Of a stretch of 64,000 bases of DNA, positions 57,762 through 63,967 are shown piece after piece. Within the stretch, counting starts at the first letter, position 1. The number at the start of each line of letters is the position of its first letter. Source of the stretch: Mycolicibacter nonchromogenicus (GTDB taxonomy: Bacteria; Actinomycetota; Actinomycetes; Mycobacteriales; Mycobacteriaceae). The translations under genes were made by a program, and so were the position numbers. The stretch is taken from NCBI RefSeq assembly GCF_002101775.1, contig NZ_LQPI01000022.1, positions 35,139 through 99,138 of the forward strand. The letters are read 5' to 3'. Below the pieces are notes generated by a model. The model had not been told where the DNA came from and made no database searches. It saw only the letters and a program-made list of their open reading frames with translations.

Positions 57762-58975
57762 CAGCGGTAGAGCGAGAACTCGGGGTGCCGGTGGTTGAGC
57801 ACCCAGTCACCGACCTCGCGCGCCTTGTATGCGACCGGGTCGTGCAGGGTGTGCGTACGCAGGTTGCGCCAGTGCCGGTCGAAACCGTAGGCACTGGTGG
57901 TGGCGCGGGCGCCCTGGATCTCGAACAGCCGGCTGGCGGCCTGCAGGCCGACCTCGGTGGACAGGTACTTCGCTTCGTACACGGCGATCGCGGCCTCGGC
58001 GCGCTGGTCCTCGGTCAGTGCGGGACCGATGTTGACGGCCTCTTGCAGTGCGTCACCGGCGCGGTCGGCCAACAGTGCTGCGGCGCGAATCTGACTGACC
58101 AACTGCCCGACGGTCTGCAGGATGTAGGGATCGTCGGTGGCGCGCTCGACGCCCGAGGACTCCCACGGGGTGGCCTTCTCCCGGGTCCACTCCAGCGCCT
58201 CGGTGAGGGCGCCCTCGACGGTGCCGACGTAGAAGTTGACGAACGCCAGCTGCCAGTGCGGGGTGATCAGGGTCTGGTACGGAGTGAGGGTGCCACCGAT
58301 GAACGGCTCCTCACCGAGTACCTCATGGTGCTCGATGCGGGCATCGACGACGCGGACACCGCCGGAGTCCGTCAGACGTTGACCGATGTTGTCCCAGTCG
58401 TCGAGGAAGGTGAAGCCCTGTCGTCCGCCGCGGGCGTCCAGCGACAGGAAGACCTGTGATCCGTCCAGCAGTGCGGTGACAGAGAGCTGGTCGCCGGTGC
58501 TGGCGCCGCTGGCGAAGGTCCGGCTGCCGTTGAGCCGGAAGCCGTCACCGTCGCGCGTCAAGACCAATCCGGAACTGCCGCGCGGATTTTGGATGCCGCC
58601 CCAGAACAACTTCTCGGCGGCGTTGCGGCGTGACTGCGCGTCCGCCTGGGCGGGGGTGCCGAACAGCTGGGCGACGCGGGTCTGGGCGTAGTGGTAGCCG
58701 AGCAGGTGGGCGATCGAGGTGTCGCCTCGGGCGATCCGCCGGGTGACCAGAGAGGCCTGGGCGAAGTTCAGCCCGGATCCGCCGTATTCGACCGGCTCCT
58801 GGATCTGAAGCAGGTCGTTGGCGCGCAGCAGTTCGATCTCGGCGCGCGGGGTCGCGTTCGCCTTGTCGCGCTCGGCCGCGGTCTGGCGCAGCTCCTCTGC
58901 AACCCGGTCGGCGGTGGCGAGCACGTGAGCGAGGGTCTGGCCGCTGGCGGCCGGCCGCTCGGTGACGACGGTCAT
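57761..58975 (-). CDS. DszC/SfnC-like flavin-dependent monooxygenase
   Basis: A 404-residue acyl-CoA-dehydrogenase-fold monooxygenase. RAEIELLRANDLLQIQEPVEYGGSGLNFAQASLVTRRIARGDTSIAHLLGYHYAQ and the closing QGARATTSAYGFDRHWRNLRTHTLHDPVAYKAREVGDWVL are typical of DszC and SfnC proteins. It is paralogous to the SfnB-like gene at the other end of the operon. First gene of the cluster; the ATG has CTAGGAG upstream and is overlapped by the stop of a possible 18-codon upstream frame. Its substrate may be a thioether, sulfide or sulfone; this is inferred. Confidence 0.85.
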   Translation of the reverse strand: MTVVTERPAASGQTLAHVLATADRVAEELRQTAAERDKANATPRAEIELLRANDLLQIQEPVEYGGSGLNFAQASLVTRRIARGDTSIAHLLGYHYAQTRVAQLFGTPAQADAQSRRNAAEKLFWGGIQNPRGSSGLVLTRDGDGFRLNGSRTFASGASTGDQLSVTALLDGSQVFLSLDARGGRQGFTFLDDWDNIGQRLTDSGGVRVVDARIEHHEVLGEEPFIGGTLTPYQTLITPHWQLAFVNFYVGTVEGALTEALEWTREKATPWESSGVERATDDPYILQTVGQLVSQIRAAALLADRAGDALQEAVNIGPALTEDQRAEAAIAVYEAKYLSTEVGLQAASRLFEIQGARATTSAYGFDRHWRNLRTHTLHDPVAYKAREVGDWVLNHRHPEFSLYR

Positions 58976-59028
58976 GGGGGACTCCTAGGAGAGACGTAAG
59001 TGGCACACCGGATGTCTGGCGCTGTCAC
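58972..59028 (-). other. Possible 18-codon upstream frame coupled to the sulfur operon
   Basis: Starting at GTG 59028 the frame reads VTAPDIRCATYVSPRSPP and its TGA overlaps the ATG of the DszC-like gene (ATGA). The frame stays open further upstream, so this is only a candidate. Mycobacterial sulfur genes are sometimes controlled by small Cys-containing leader peptides; here a single Cys codon is present, so that analogy is weak. Confidence 0.25.
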
Positions 59029-59459
59029 GGATACAACGCGGCTGGCTCGTCGGCGGACAACACGGTCGGAATTAGGACGCACCGGCCCAACCGGTCGCTG
59101 AGCAGTGCCGATGGCTCCGGTCCCGTTAAAAAAGCACGTTGATCGGAAATATCCGCCTGGTAGGGCACCCGAACCGGCCCGCCGGAGGTGCGCTCCGCGA
59201 CGGGCGGCCGGGCGGTGGGAGGGCAAGCCCGGGATGAAAACTAACGAGGGCATTAATTTTGGATCGCCGTGGAGCTAATTGTTATCAAACGCTTAGCCGC
59301 TGTTCACAGCTTTGTGACCTGTGTTGACTCCTGCGAAGCCTGTTGCATGCCAGTGGGGGACTGACATTTCATTCCTTCCTGAATCACCGTCTGACGCACG
59401 GCGATGTTGCGCGTCTTGATCTGTGGCCGGTCCCCAGCGTCCCCAAAGAGGAAGAGTTA
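58976..59459. promoter_or_regulatory. Divergent intergenic region between the sulfur operon and the lipase gene
   Basis: No convincing gene lies in these 484 bp. Its middle third (about 59160-59235) is GC-rich. An AT-rich stretch follows (59236-59300, including CATTAATTTTGG and AATTGTTATCAAA). At 59302-59319 an inverted repeat GTTCACA-N4-TGTGACC (6 of 7 arm bases paired) forms an operator candidate. A smaller dyad CGGA-AATA-TCCG lies near 59144-59155. These probably hold the promoters of both flanking transcripts; exact sites are not resolved. Confidence 0.45.
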
Positions 59460-60842
59460 ATGAGGGTTTCGATTAGTCGTGATGACTTGTCCAGGGTGGT
59501 CCATCGGTGGCGGACGCGCACCGACTGCAGCGCGCGGTCGCCGCGCCGGGCGGTGGCGGCCGTGGTGGCGATGGTCCTGGCTGCCGGTTCGTTCACCCTG
59601 GTGGACGACCCGGTGGCCAATGCCGACGACATCAAATATGAGGCGTTCTACACACCGCCGGCACCGCTGCCGGACGGGAAGCCGGGAGATCTGATCCGGA
59701 CCGAACCGCTGCGGCTGGTGCTGGAGCCGTCGGGTCAGCTGGGCGCCTTCGTCGGAACCGGCACGCGAATCATGTACCGCAGCACGGATGCTCAGGCGCA
59801 GCCGGTCGCGGTCACCGGGGCCTACATCGAGCCCGATGTGCCTTGGCCGGGTAACGGTCCGCGTCCCCTGATCGCCTACGCGACCGGTCCGTACGGGGTC
59901 GGTGAGCAGTGCGCCCCGTCGCGACTGCTCGACCAGGGCATCCACTTTTCCCAGGGCTTCGACCTGACCTTCAACTACGAAGAGGGCTTCATCGCCACGC
60001 TGTTGGCGCGCGGCTTCGCCATCGTGGTGACCGATGGGGTCGGGATGGGCACGCATGGCCCGCACTCGCCCCAGTTCCTGAATCGAGTTGCTGCCGGAAC
60101 GGCGCTGCTCGACGCGGCGCGTGCAGCCCAGAAGCTGCCCGGCACGTCGCTGGATCCGCACGGTCCGGTTGCCTTCTGGGGCTGGGCATCCGGCGGGCAG
60201 GCGTCGTTGTCGGCCGCCGAGCTGGCACCGACCTACGCGCCGGAGCTCAACATCGTGGGCACGTACGCCAACGCGCCGCTGACCAACGTGGTCGAGGCGA
60301 TCCCGTCCGTCGACGGCAACTTCCTAGCCGTGCTCGCCGGCTACCTGTTGCGCGGCATTCAGGCGTCCTATCCCGAGACCGAACAAGCCATCTGGGATGT
60401 GCTGACCCCTCGCGGAGCCCAGATGCTGGACTGGAGCGGGCACACCTGCCTGGTGCAGGGCGGCGTCGACTACGCCTTCCGCCACCTGGAGTTCTGGTTC
60501 AAGGAAGACCTGAACGCCATCGCCTCCTCCGAGCCCATCAAGACGATCTTCGCCTCGCAGCGGGTCGGCAACATCAAGCCGAAGGGGCCGGTGTACATCT
60601 CGCACAACCGCTGGGACCCGTTGGCGCCGTACAGCGCTGCCCATGACACGGCCCGCGACTGGTGCACGCAGGGTGCCGATGTCGAACTGTGGACCAATGA
60701 GCAGCCGCCGCTGTTCAACAAGATGGACATCAACATCCTGTTGCCGCAGTTCGTCGATGGCGAGCGCAGTATGGCCTGGGTCAGCGATCGCTTCAACGGG
60801 TTGCCGACCCACTCGAACTGCAGCGCGATCCTGGCTGAGTGA
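59460..60842 (+). CDS. Secretory lipase/esterase family protein
   Basis: A 460-residue exported alpha/beta hydrolase of the secretory lipase (LIP, PF03583) type. A long signal peptide (charged residues 1-30, hydrophobic VAAVVAMVLAAGSFTLV, cleavage near ANA-DD at about residue 54) precedes the mature enzyme (FYTPPAPLPDGKPGDLIRTEPL). The nucleophile elbow is FWGWASGGQASL, an acid residue lies in SHNRWDPLAPY, and cysteines in GEQCAPS, GHTCLVQG, DWCTQG and SNCSA suggest disulfides. ATG 59460 has AGAGGAAGAG upstream. It probably hydrolyses extracellular or envelope lipids; substrate unknown. Confidence 0.88.
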   Translation: MRVSISRDDLSRVVHRWRTRTDCSARSPRRAVAAVVAMVLAAGSFTLVDDPVANADDIKYEAFYTPPAPLPDGKPGDLIRTEPLRLVLEPSGQLGAFVGTGTRIMYRSTDAQAQPVAVTGAYIEPDVPWPGNGPRPLIAYATGPYGVGEQCAPSRLLDQGIHFSQGFDLTFNYEEGFIATLLARGFAIVVTDGVGMGTHGPHSPQFLNRVAAGTALLDAARAAQKLPGTSLDPHGPVAFWGWASGGQASLSAAELAPTYAPELNIVGTYANAPLTNVVEAIPSVDGNFLAVLAGYLLRGIQASYPETEQAIWDVLTPRGAQMLDWSGHTCLVQGGVDYAFRHLEFWFKEDLNAIASSEPIKTIFASQRVGNIKPKGPVYISHNRWDPLAPYSAAHDTARDWCTQGADVELWTNEQPPLFNKMDINILLPQFVDGERSMAWVSDRFNGLPTHSNCSAILAE

Positions 60843-60858
60843 CGGATCGGCACAGTTT

Positions 60859-60904
60859 GGACCCTGGGGTCGCGGTGGCTGCTAGCGCCGCGACCTCAGG
60901 GTCC
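60859..60904. terminator. Strong hairpin between the convergent lipase and RHH-like genes
   Basis: Seventeen-bp arms (60859-60875 and 60888-60904, one mismatch) read GGACCCTGGGGTCGCGG and CCGCGACCTCAGGGTCC around a 12-nt loop. It starts 16 bp after the lipase stop. The right arm encodes the last residues of the RHH-like protein, so the terminator is built partly into a coding sequence. Confidence 0.75.
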
Positions 60905-61184
60905 GAATGATCTGTGCCGACAGTTCCGGGTCGGAGAGCAGCTGGTCGATCAGTGCGGTCATCACTTCCTGACCGGTGATACGCGCACATCCGACCCGGT
61001 CGGCGGCTTCCCGCTGCCACAGGTCGAGACCGCGATGCTGGGCCGGCGACAGATCAACGGTGCGCCGGGTCCGGGTCTGACGAAGCGGGATCGGCTCAGT
61101 CGGCTTCATGCCGGGCTCGCGCGCCGGCGCCCAGCCATTGGACGCGAAACCGCGGTTGTCGAGGGGATCGCTGGCAGCTCTCAT
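60882..61184 (-). CDS. Ribbon-helix-helix-like small protein
   Basis: A 100-residue protein of unknown function. After a disordered N-terminus, RQTRTRRTVDLSPAQHRGLDLWQREAADRVGCARITGQEVMTALIDQLLSDPELSAQIIRTLRSR resembles the beta-strand-helix-helix pattern of ParG/ParB-like and antitoxin-type RHH DNA-binding proteins of actinobacteria. ATG 61184 has GAAGG 8 nt upstream; the upstream frame has no supporting features. No toxin or ParA partner is adjacent. It could be a stand-alone DNA-binding protein. Confidence 0.6.
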   Translation of the reverse strand: MRAASDPLDNRGFASNGWAPAREPGMKPTEPIPLRQTRTRRTVDLSPAQHRGLDLWQREAADRVGCARITGQEVMTALIDQLLSDPELSAQIIRTLRSRR

Positions 61185-61287
61185 CGTGTCGACCTTCGGT
61201 TGCGGTGGAACCTCACCCTGGTGTTCCTGCCAGAGTAGCCCGTCAACCTTGGGGTTCGAACCCGACAATCGATCGCCCCTCGGTGGC

Positions 61288-61785
61288 TCAGTGCGCCTTT
61301 GCGCTGGTGACAGCGGCGAGGAGGCGCGTGGTGAACGTGTGCCCGATCGGGTCGTCGCCGAGCCCGAGGTAGAACTCGGCATTGCCCTGATCAGCGGTTG
61401 CGCCTGACCACCGCGCCGCGAGGCTGATGCCGGAGTCGATTGTCCCGACGACGTCCGTGCGCACGGTGATCGTCTCGAGTCGTGCCGATCGCACATGGAT
61501 TCCCCGCCGTTCGCCGGTCACGGCGATCACCAGGTGGTGCGGGGTCAGCAGTGCCAGGGTGCGGTGCTCGCGGTCCGGGTCGCCGGTGCCGGTGATGGTG
61601 GCGATGAGTCCGTTGCGGTGGCGCCGCACGCTGTGGGTTTCGCAGGCCGCCGTGACTTTCGCGAGTACGTCGCCGAGCTGGTGCTGTTCGGCATGGGCCT
61701 CGATCGCGGCGAGCAGCGTGGTGTCGAGGCGGTCGGGGGGCACCGCCGCGCTATGGCGCTCGTATAGCTGCTTCACGTCCCGCAT
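61288..61785 (-). CDS. Unknown protein with PH-like domain
   Basis: A 165-residue protein I do not recognise. An N-terminal helical part (MRDVKQLYERHSAAVPPDRLDTTLLAAIEAHAEQHQLGDVLAKVTAACETH) is followed by a beta-rich part (GLIATITGTGDPDREHRTLALLTPHHLVIAVTGERRGIHVRSARLETITVRTD). The latter has the strand pattern of bacterial PH domains (SHOCT/YokE type). The C-terminal helix is TFTTRLLAAVTSA. There is no signal peptide or membrane segment. ATG 61785 is preferred, though the frame extends upstream to GTG 61851. It is divergent from the His/Trp-tailed protein gene. Confidence 0.6.
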   Translation of the reverse strand: MRDVKQLYERHSAAVPPDRLDTTLLAAIEAHAEQHQLGDVLAKVTAACETHSVRRHRNGLIATITGTGDPDREHRTLALLTPHHLVIAVTGERRGIHVRSARLETITVRTDVVGTIDSGISLAARWSGATADQGNAEFYLGLGDDPIGHTFTTRLLAAVTSAKAH

Positions 61786-62134
61786 AGTCGCACGCTCGGG
61801 TGCTGCGTGGAACGCGCTGGGTGGGTGCAGGCACGCGGACCCGGCGGACACTAATTATCCGAGCTATTGTTTATGCAAGATTAAAGAAATGTTAGACCGG
61901 ATCGATCGATCATGATTGCATTAAATACGGAAATCCGTGAATCAGTGAATCAGTAGATCAGTAGATGGCCTGTGACCTGGGAAAATGATGGTCTAACTTG
62001 CTTCCATCCGCGGGCCGCTGTCGAAACTCTGGGAGTCCGAAAAATTGTTGATTCGACAGTTGTTGAGCGGCCTTGCCGGTGCTAGCCTTCGAAATATCAA
62101 GATAATTTCGGGAATCTTGACGAGGGAGGAAATC
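61786..62134. promoter_or_regulatory. AT-rich divergent intergenic region
   Basis: From 61850 on this is the most AT-rich stretch of the window. It holds (GATC)3 at 61900-61911, an 8-bp tandem repeat at 61939-61966, and promoter-like elements facing both flanking genes. For the rightward gene, TTGTTG (62060-62065), 17 nt, then TAGCCT (62083-62088) makes a good SigA-type promoter. An inverted repeat CGAAAT-N9-ATTTCG (62090-62110) sits at the expected transcription start and is an operator candidate. No gene was found in it. Confidence 0.55.
61939..61966 (+). repeat. 8-bp tandem repeat
   Basis: GAATCAGT, GAATCAGT, AGATCAGT and a partial AGAT follow each other without gaps. The array lies in the AT-rich divergent promoter region, where copy-number change could alter promoter spacing. 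Confidence 0.8.
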
Positions 62135-62449
62135 ATGTTGATTTCACGGAATTCGTGCCGACGTATGGCCGCCGGAGCGCTCGGTGCCGGCACAGTGGCG
62201 GGCGCACTGCTGGTCGGTGCCGCCGGACCGGCTCAGGCCGCCCCGGAGCAGGCCTTGACACCACCGCCTGCGGCGGTCCAGATGGCCGGCACGCGGGCCG
62301 ACCTCCCCGTCGCGTTCGGGGACCGTGCCGACACGGTGTTCGCCGCGACGTGGCACACGGCGCCCATGCCGCAGACCACGTGGGCCCAGCATCGCCACTG
62401 GTGGCATCACCATCACCACTTCTGGCACCGCTGGTGGTGGTGGTGGTGA
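62135..62449 (+). CDS. Small secreted protein with a His/Trp-only C-terminal tail
   Basis: A 104-residue protein I do not recognise. The signal peptide (MLISRNSCRRMAAGALGAGTVAGALLVGAAGPAQA) gives cleavage near residue 35, leaving a mature protein of about 69 residues. Its C-terminus reads HRHWWHHHHHFWHRWWWWW, with eight His and nine Trp in the last 22 residues. Such a tail could bind zinc, copper, nickel or heme, or insert into a membrane interface. AGGGAGGA precedes ATG 62135. The stop lies in a TGG repeat, and the next gene (a lipoprotein) starts within a few bases, so the two are probably co-translated. Confidence 0.8.
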   Translation: MLISRNSCRRMAAGALGAGTVAGALLVGAAGPAQAAPEQALTPPPAAVQMAGTRADLPVAFGDRADTVFAATWHTAPMPQTTWAQHRHWWHHHHHFWHRWWWWW

Positions 62450-62454
62450 TCGAG

Positions 62455-63201
62455 ATGTCGGCTAAGCCGCGGCGGGACCGTGGCACAGCTGGCACCGGGC
62501 TGGCACTGCTGGCCGCACTCGGCGTCGGGGCAACCCTCGCCGGGTGCGGTTCGAGTGCCGAAGTGACTCCGGCGGGATCGGCCGCGCCCTCCTCGCCCGC
62601 CGCCGAACAGGCCCAGCCGGTCGCGCAGCCAAGCTACGACATCTCTCGGGTCGGTGCGGTCGTCGATGACTTTCCGGCGGACTTCACCGCGCAGGCGCAC
62701 CCGGCAAAGACCTTGGGGCAGTCCGACATCGACGGGTCTGCGGTAGCCGCGTTCACCAACGCCGTGGTCGATCCGCCGCAGTGCCGGTCGGTGGTCATCC
62801 CGCCGTATGTCGACCCGAAGGTCGGAACCGAAGCTGCCGGAGTGATCGGGCAGGGCGACCAGGGCAACATGTATGTCGTCGCGCTGCGATCACCGGAGCC
62901 CATCGCTCCCGCGCCCGATCCGGCCGGCTGCGACCGGGTCTCGCTGTCCGGTTCGCCGGAGGCCAGCGGCTCGGTGGAGCGCGTGGCGGCGCCCGCCATC
63001 GCCGGCGTCACCACAACCGGGGTGAAGCTGAGTGTCGCCGACCCGGAGGCCGATCCCGACTATCTGTACACGGCGGCGCTCGACGACCGAACGTCGGTGG
63101 TCGTCATGGGCAGCGCGGCTGAGGAGTTGGATCCGCAGCGGCTGATGTCAGACCTGCTGGTGAAGTCCGTCTCAGCGATTCAGGGGCAGCAGCAGCCGTG
63201 A
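62455..63201 (+). CDS. DUF5642-like lipoprotein
   Basis: A 248-residue lipoprotein. The signal peptide ends in a lipobox LAGC (about C31) followed by a Ser/Ala/Pro linker. The mature domain reads YDISRVGAVVDDFPADFTAQAHPAKTLGQSDIDGSAVAAFTNAVVDPPQCRSVVIPPYVDPKVG. It resembles the mycobacterial DUF5642/sensor-like lipoproteins, from memory of the family. Cysteines in PPQCRS and AGCDRVS may pair. ATG 62455 is used; GTG 62446 overlaps the previous stop (GTGA) and is an alternative. Function unknown. It is probably one unit with the His/Trp-tailed protein. Confidence 0.75.
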   Translation: MSAKPRRDRGTAGTGLALLAALGVGATLAGCGSSAEVTPAGSAAPSSPAAEQAQPVAQPSYDISRVGAVVDDFPADFTAQAHPAKTLGQSDIDGSAVAAFTNAVVDPPQCRSVVIPPYVDPKVGTEAAGVIGQGDQGNMYVVALRSPEPIAPAPDPAGCDRVSLSGSPEASGSVERVAAPAIAGVTTTGVKLSVADPEADPDYLYTAALDDRTSVVVMGSAAEELDPQRLMSDLLVKSVSAIQGQQQP

Positions 63202-63224
63202 GCCGGCCGAGTGGGCCGACATTG

Positions 63225-63240
63225 CAGTAGTGCACTACTG
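63225..63240. repeat. Perfect 16-bp palindrome
   Basis: CAGTAGTGCACTACTG equals its own reverse complement. It starts 23 bp after the lipoprotein stop and directly abuts the larger inverted repeat. It has the form of a dimeric repressor operator. Confidence 0.85.
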
Positions 63241-63241
63241 A

Positions 63242-63322
63242 GTCCGCCGCACCGTGCGCGACTGAGGATGTTCTTTGCTGGCCAAGCATCCGGACATCGT
63301 CAGTCGCGCACGGTGCGCGGAC
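63242..63322. repeat. Long inverted repeat between the lipoprotein and the 175-residue protein genes
   Basis: The left arm (63242-63265) and right arm (63300-63322) are reverse complements over 23 positions with one extra C in the left arm. Inside the 34-nt loop GATGT and ACATC can add a second short stem. The right arm ends 21 bp before the next start codon, so it lies in that gene's promoter or leader. It may be a terminator, operator or mobile palindromic element. Confidence 0.8.
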
Positions 63323-63343
63323 ACAGATAGGGAGCTCAATGCA

Positions 63344-63871
63344 ATGACTGCTGCAACCCGTACCCGGGCTACCTCGACAGCAATCGCCGGAATCGCCGTG
63401 GTGTGCGCCGGTCTGATCGTCGTCACGCCCGTACCGAGACCTGATCCCGTACCGAGACCTGATATCGAACGTGCCACGGTCGCGCTGACCGCCACCGCGG
63501 ACCTCTTGGACCTGGCGAGCTTGACCGACGTCGCAGCCGACTACCCCGGGGGGCTGCTCGGCCTCGACGAGGTCCCCGGGGAACTCGCCGACGGTCTGCC
63601 CGGTGGCGCAGCGGAGACCACCACTTTCTGGCAGTATTTGTGGCAGCAAACGATGGGCTCGTGGTACGGCGCTTTCGTCCGGTTGCTCCCAGGCGAATGG
63701 CAACTTTTCGGCGGTTTTTTTGTGGCTGTGTTGTTTTCTCCAGTCGGGTTGTTATACGACTGGGCGACGGGGTTAATCGGTCAGGCATGGGAGGCAATCG
63801 CCGCAACATTCGGGTTCGATCCCTATCCCGGTTTTCCCGCTGCTGCCGCCCTGCGTGTCAGGGTGAGTTGA
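63344..63871 (+). CDS. Exported or membrane protein of unknown function
   Basis: A 175-residue protein. The N-terminus (ATRTRATSTAIAGIAVVCAGLIVVTP) is a signal peptide or anchor. It is followed by a duplicated PVPRPD motif and IERATVALTATADLLD. This pattern of hydrophobic start, Pro-rich patch and VALTA segment recurs in exported mycobacterial proteins (recollection, not verified). A second hydrophobic region (LFGGFFVAVLFSPVGLLYDWATGLIG) near residues 118-145 could span a membrane. GGGAG precedes ATG 63344. No known domain. Confidence 0.65.
   Translation: MTAATRTRATSTAIAGIAVVCAGLIVVTPVPRPDPVPRPDIERATVALTATADLLDLASLTDVAADYPGGLLGLDEVPGELADGLPGGAAETTTFWQYLWQQTMGSWYGAFVRLLPGEWQLFGGFFVAVLFSPVGLLYDWATGLIGQAWEAIAATFGFDPYPGFPAAAALRVRVS
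63428..63463 (+). repeat. Perfect 18-bp tandem duplication within the 175-residue protein gene
   Basis: CCCGTACCGAGACCTGAT occurs twice in succession (63428-63445, 63446-63463), giving in-frame PVPRPD twice. Perfect identity suggests a recent slippage event and possible length variation between strains. Confidence 0.9.
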
Positions 63872-63967
63872 GTCCAGTGGTTCATAGCAACCCGCTTGCA
63901 GGGCGAGATACGGATCAACTCGGAGATGACGATTTCCAGCCCGGCTGTGGCCGGGGAGAATGCGTAC

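Noticed and set aside
58972..59253. A 93-codon minus-strand gene upstream of the sulfur operon
   Set aside because: Arg/Pro-rich with no ribosome-binding site or motif. Only its last 18 codons were kept as a tentative leader frame.
59030..59340. A SAM or other known sulfur riboswitch upstream of the organosulfur operon
   Set aside because: I could not find the conserved core or a matching terminator/anti-terminator pair on the minus strand.
61850..62134. AT-rich stretch as a sign of a recently acquired island
   Set aside because: Neighbouring genes have normal mycobacterial composition and typical mycobacterial signal peptides. The low GC is confined to the promoter gap.
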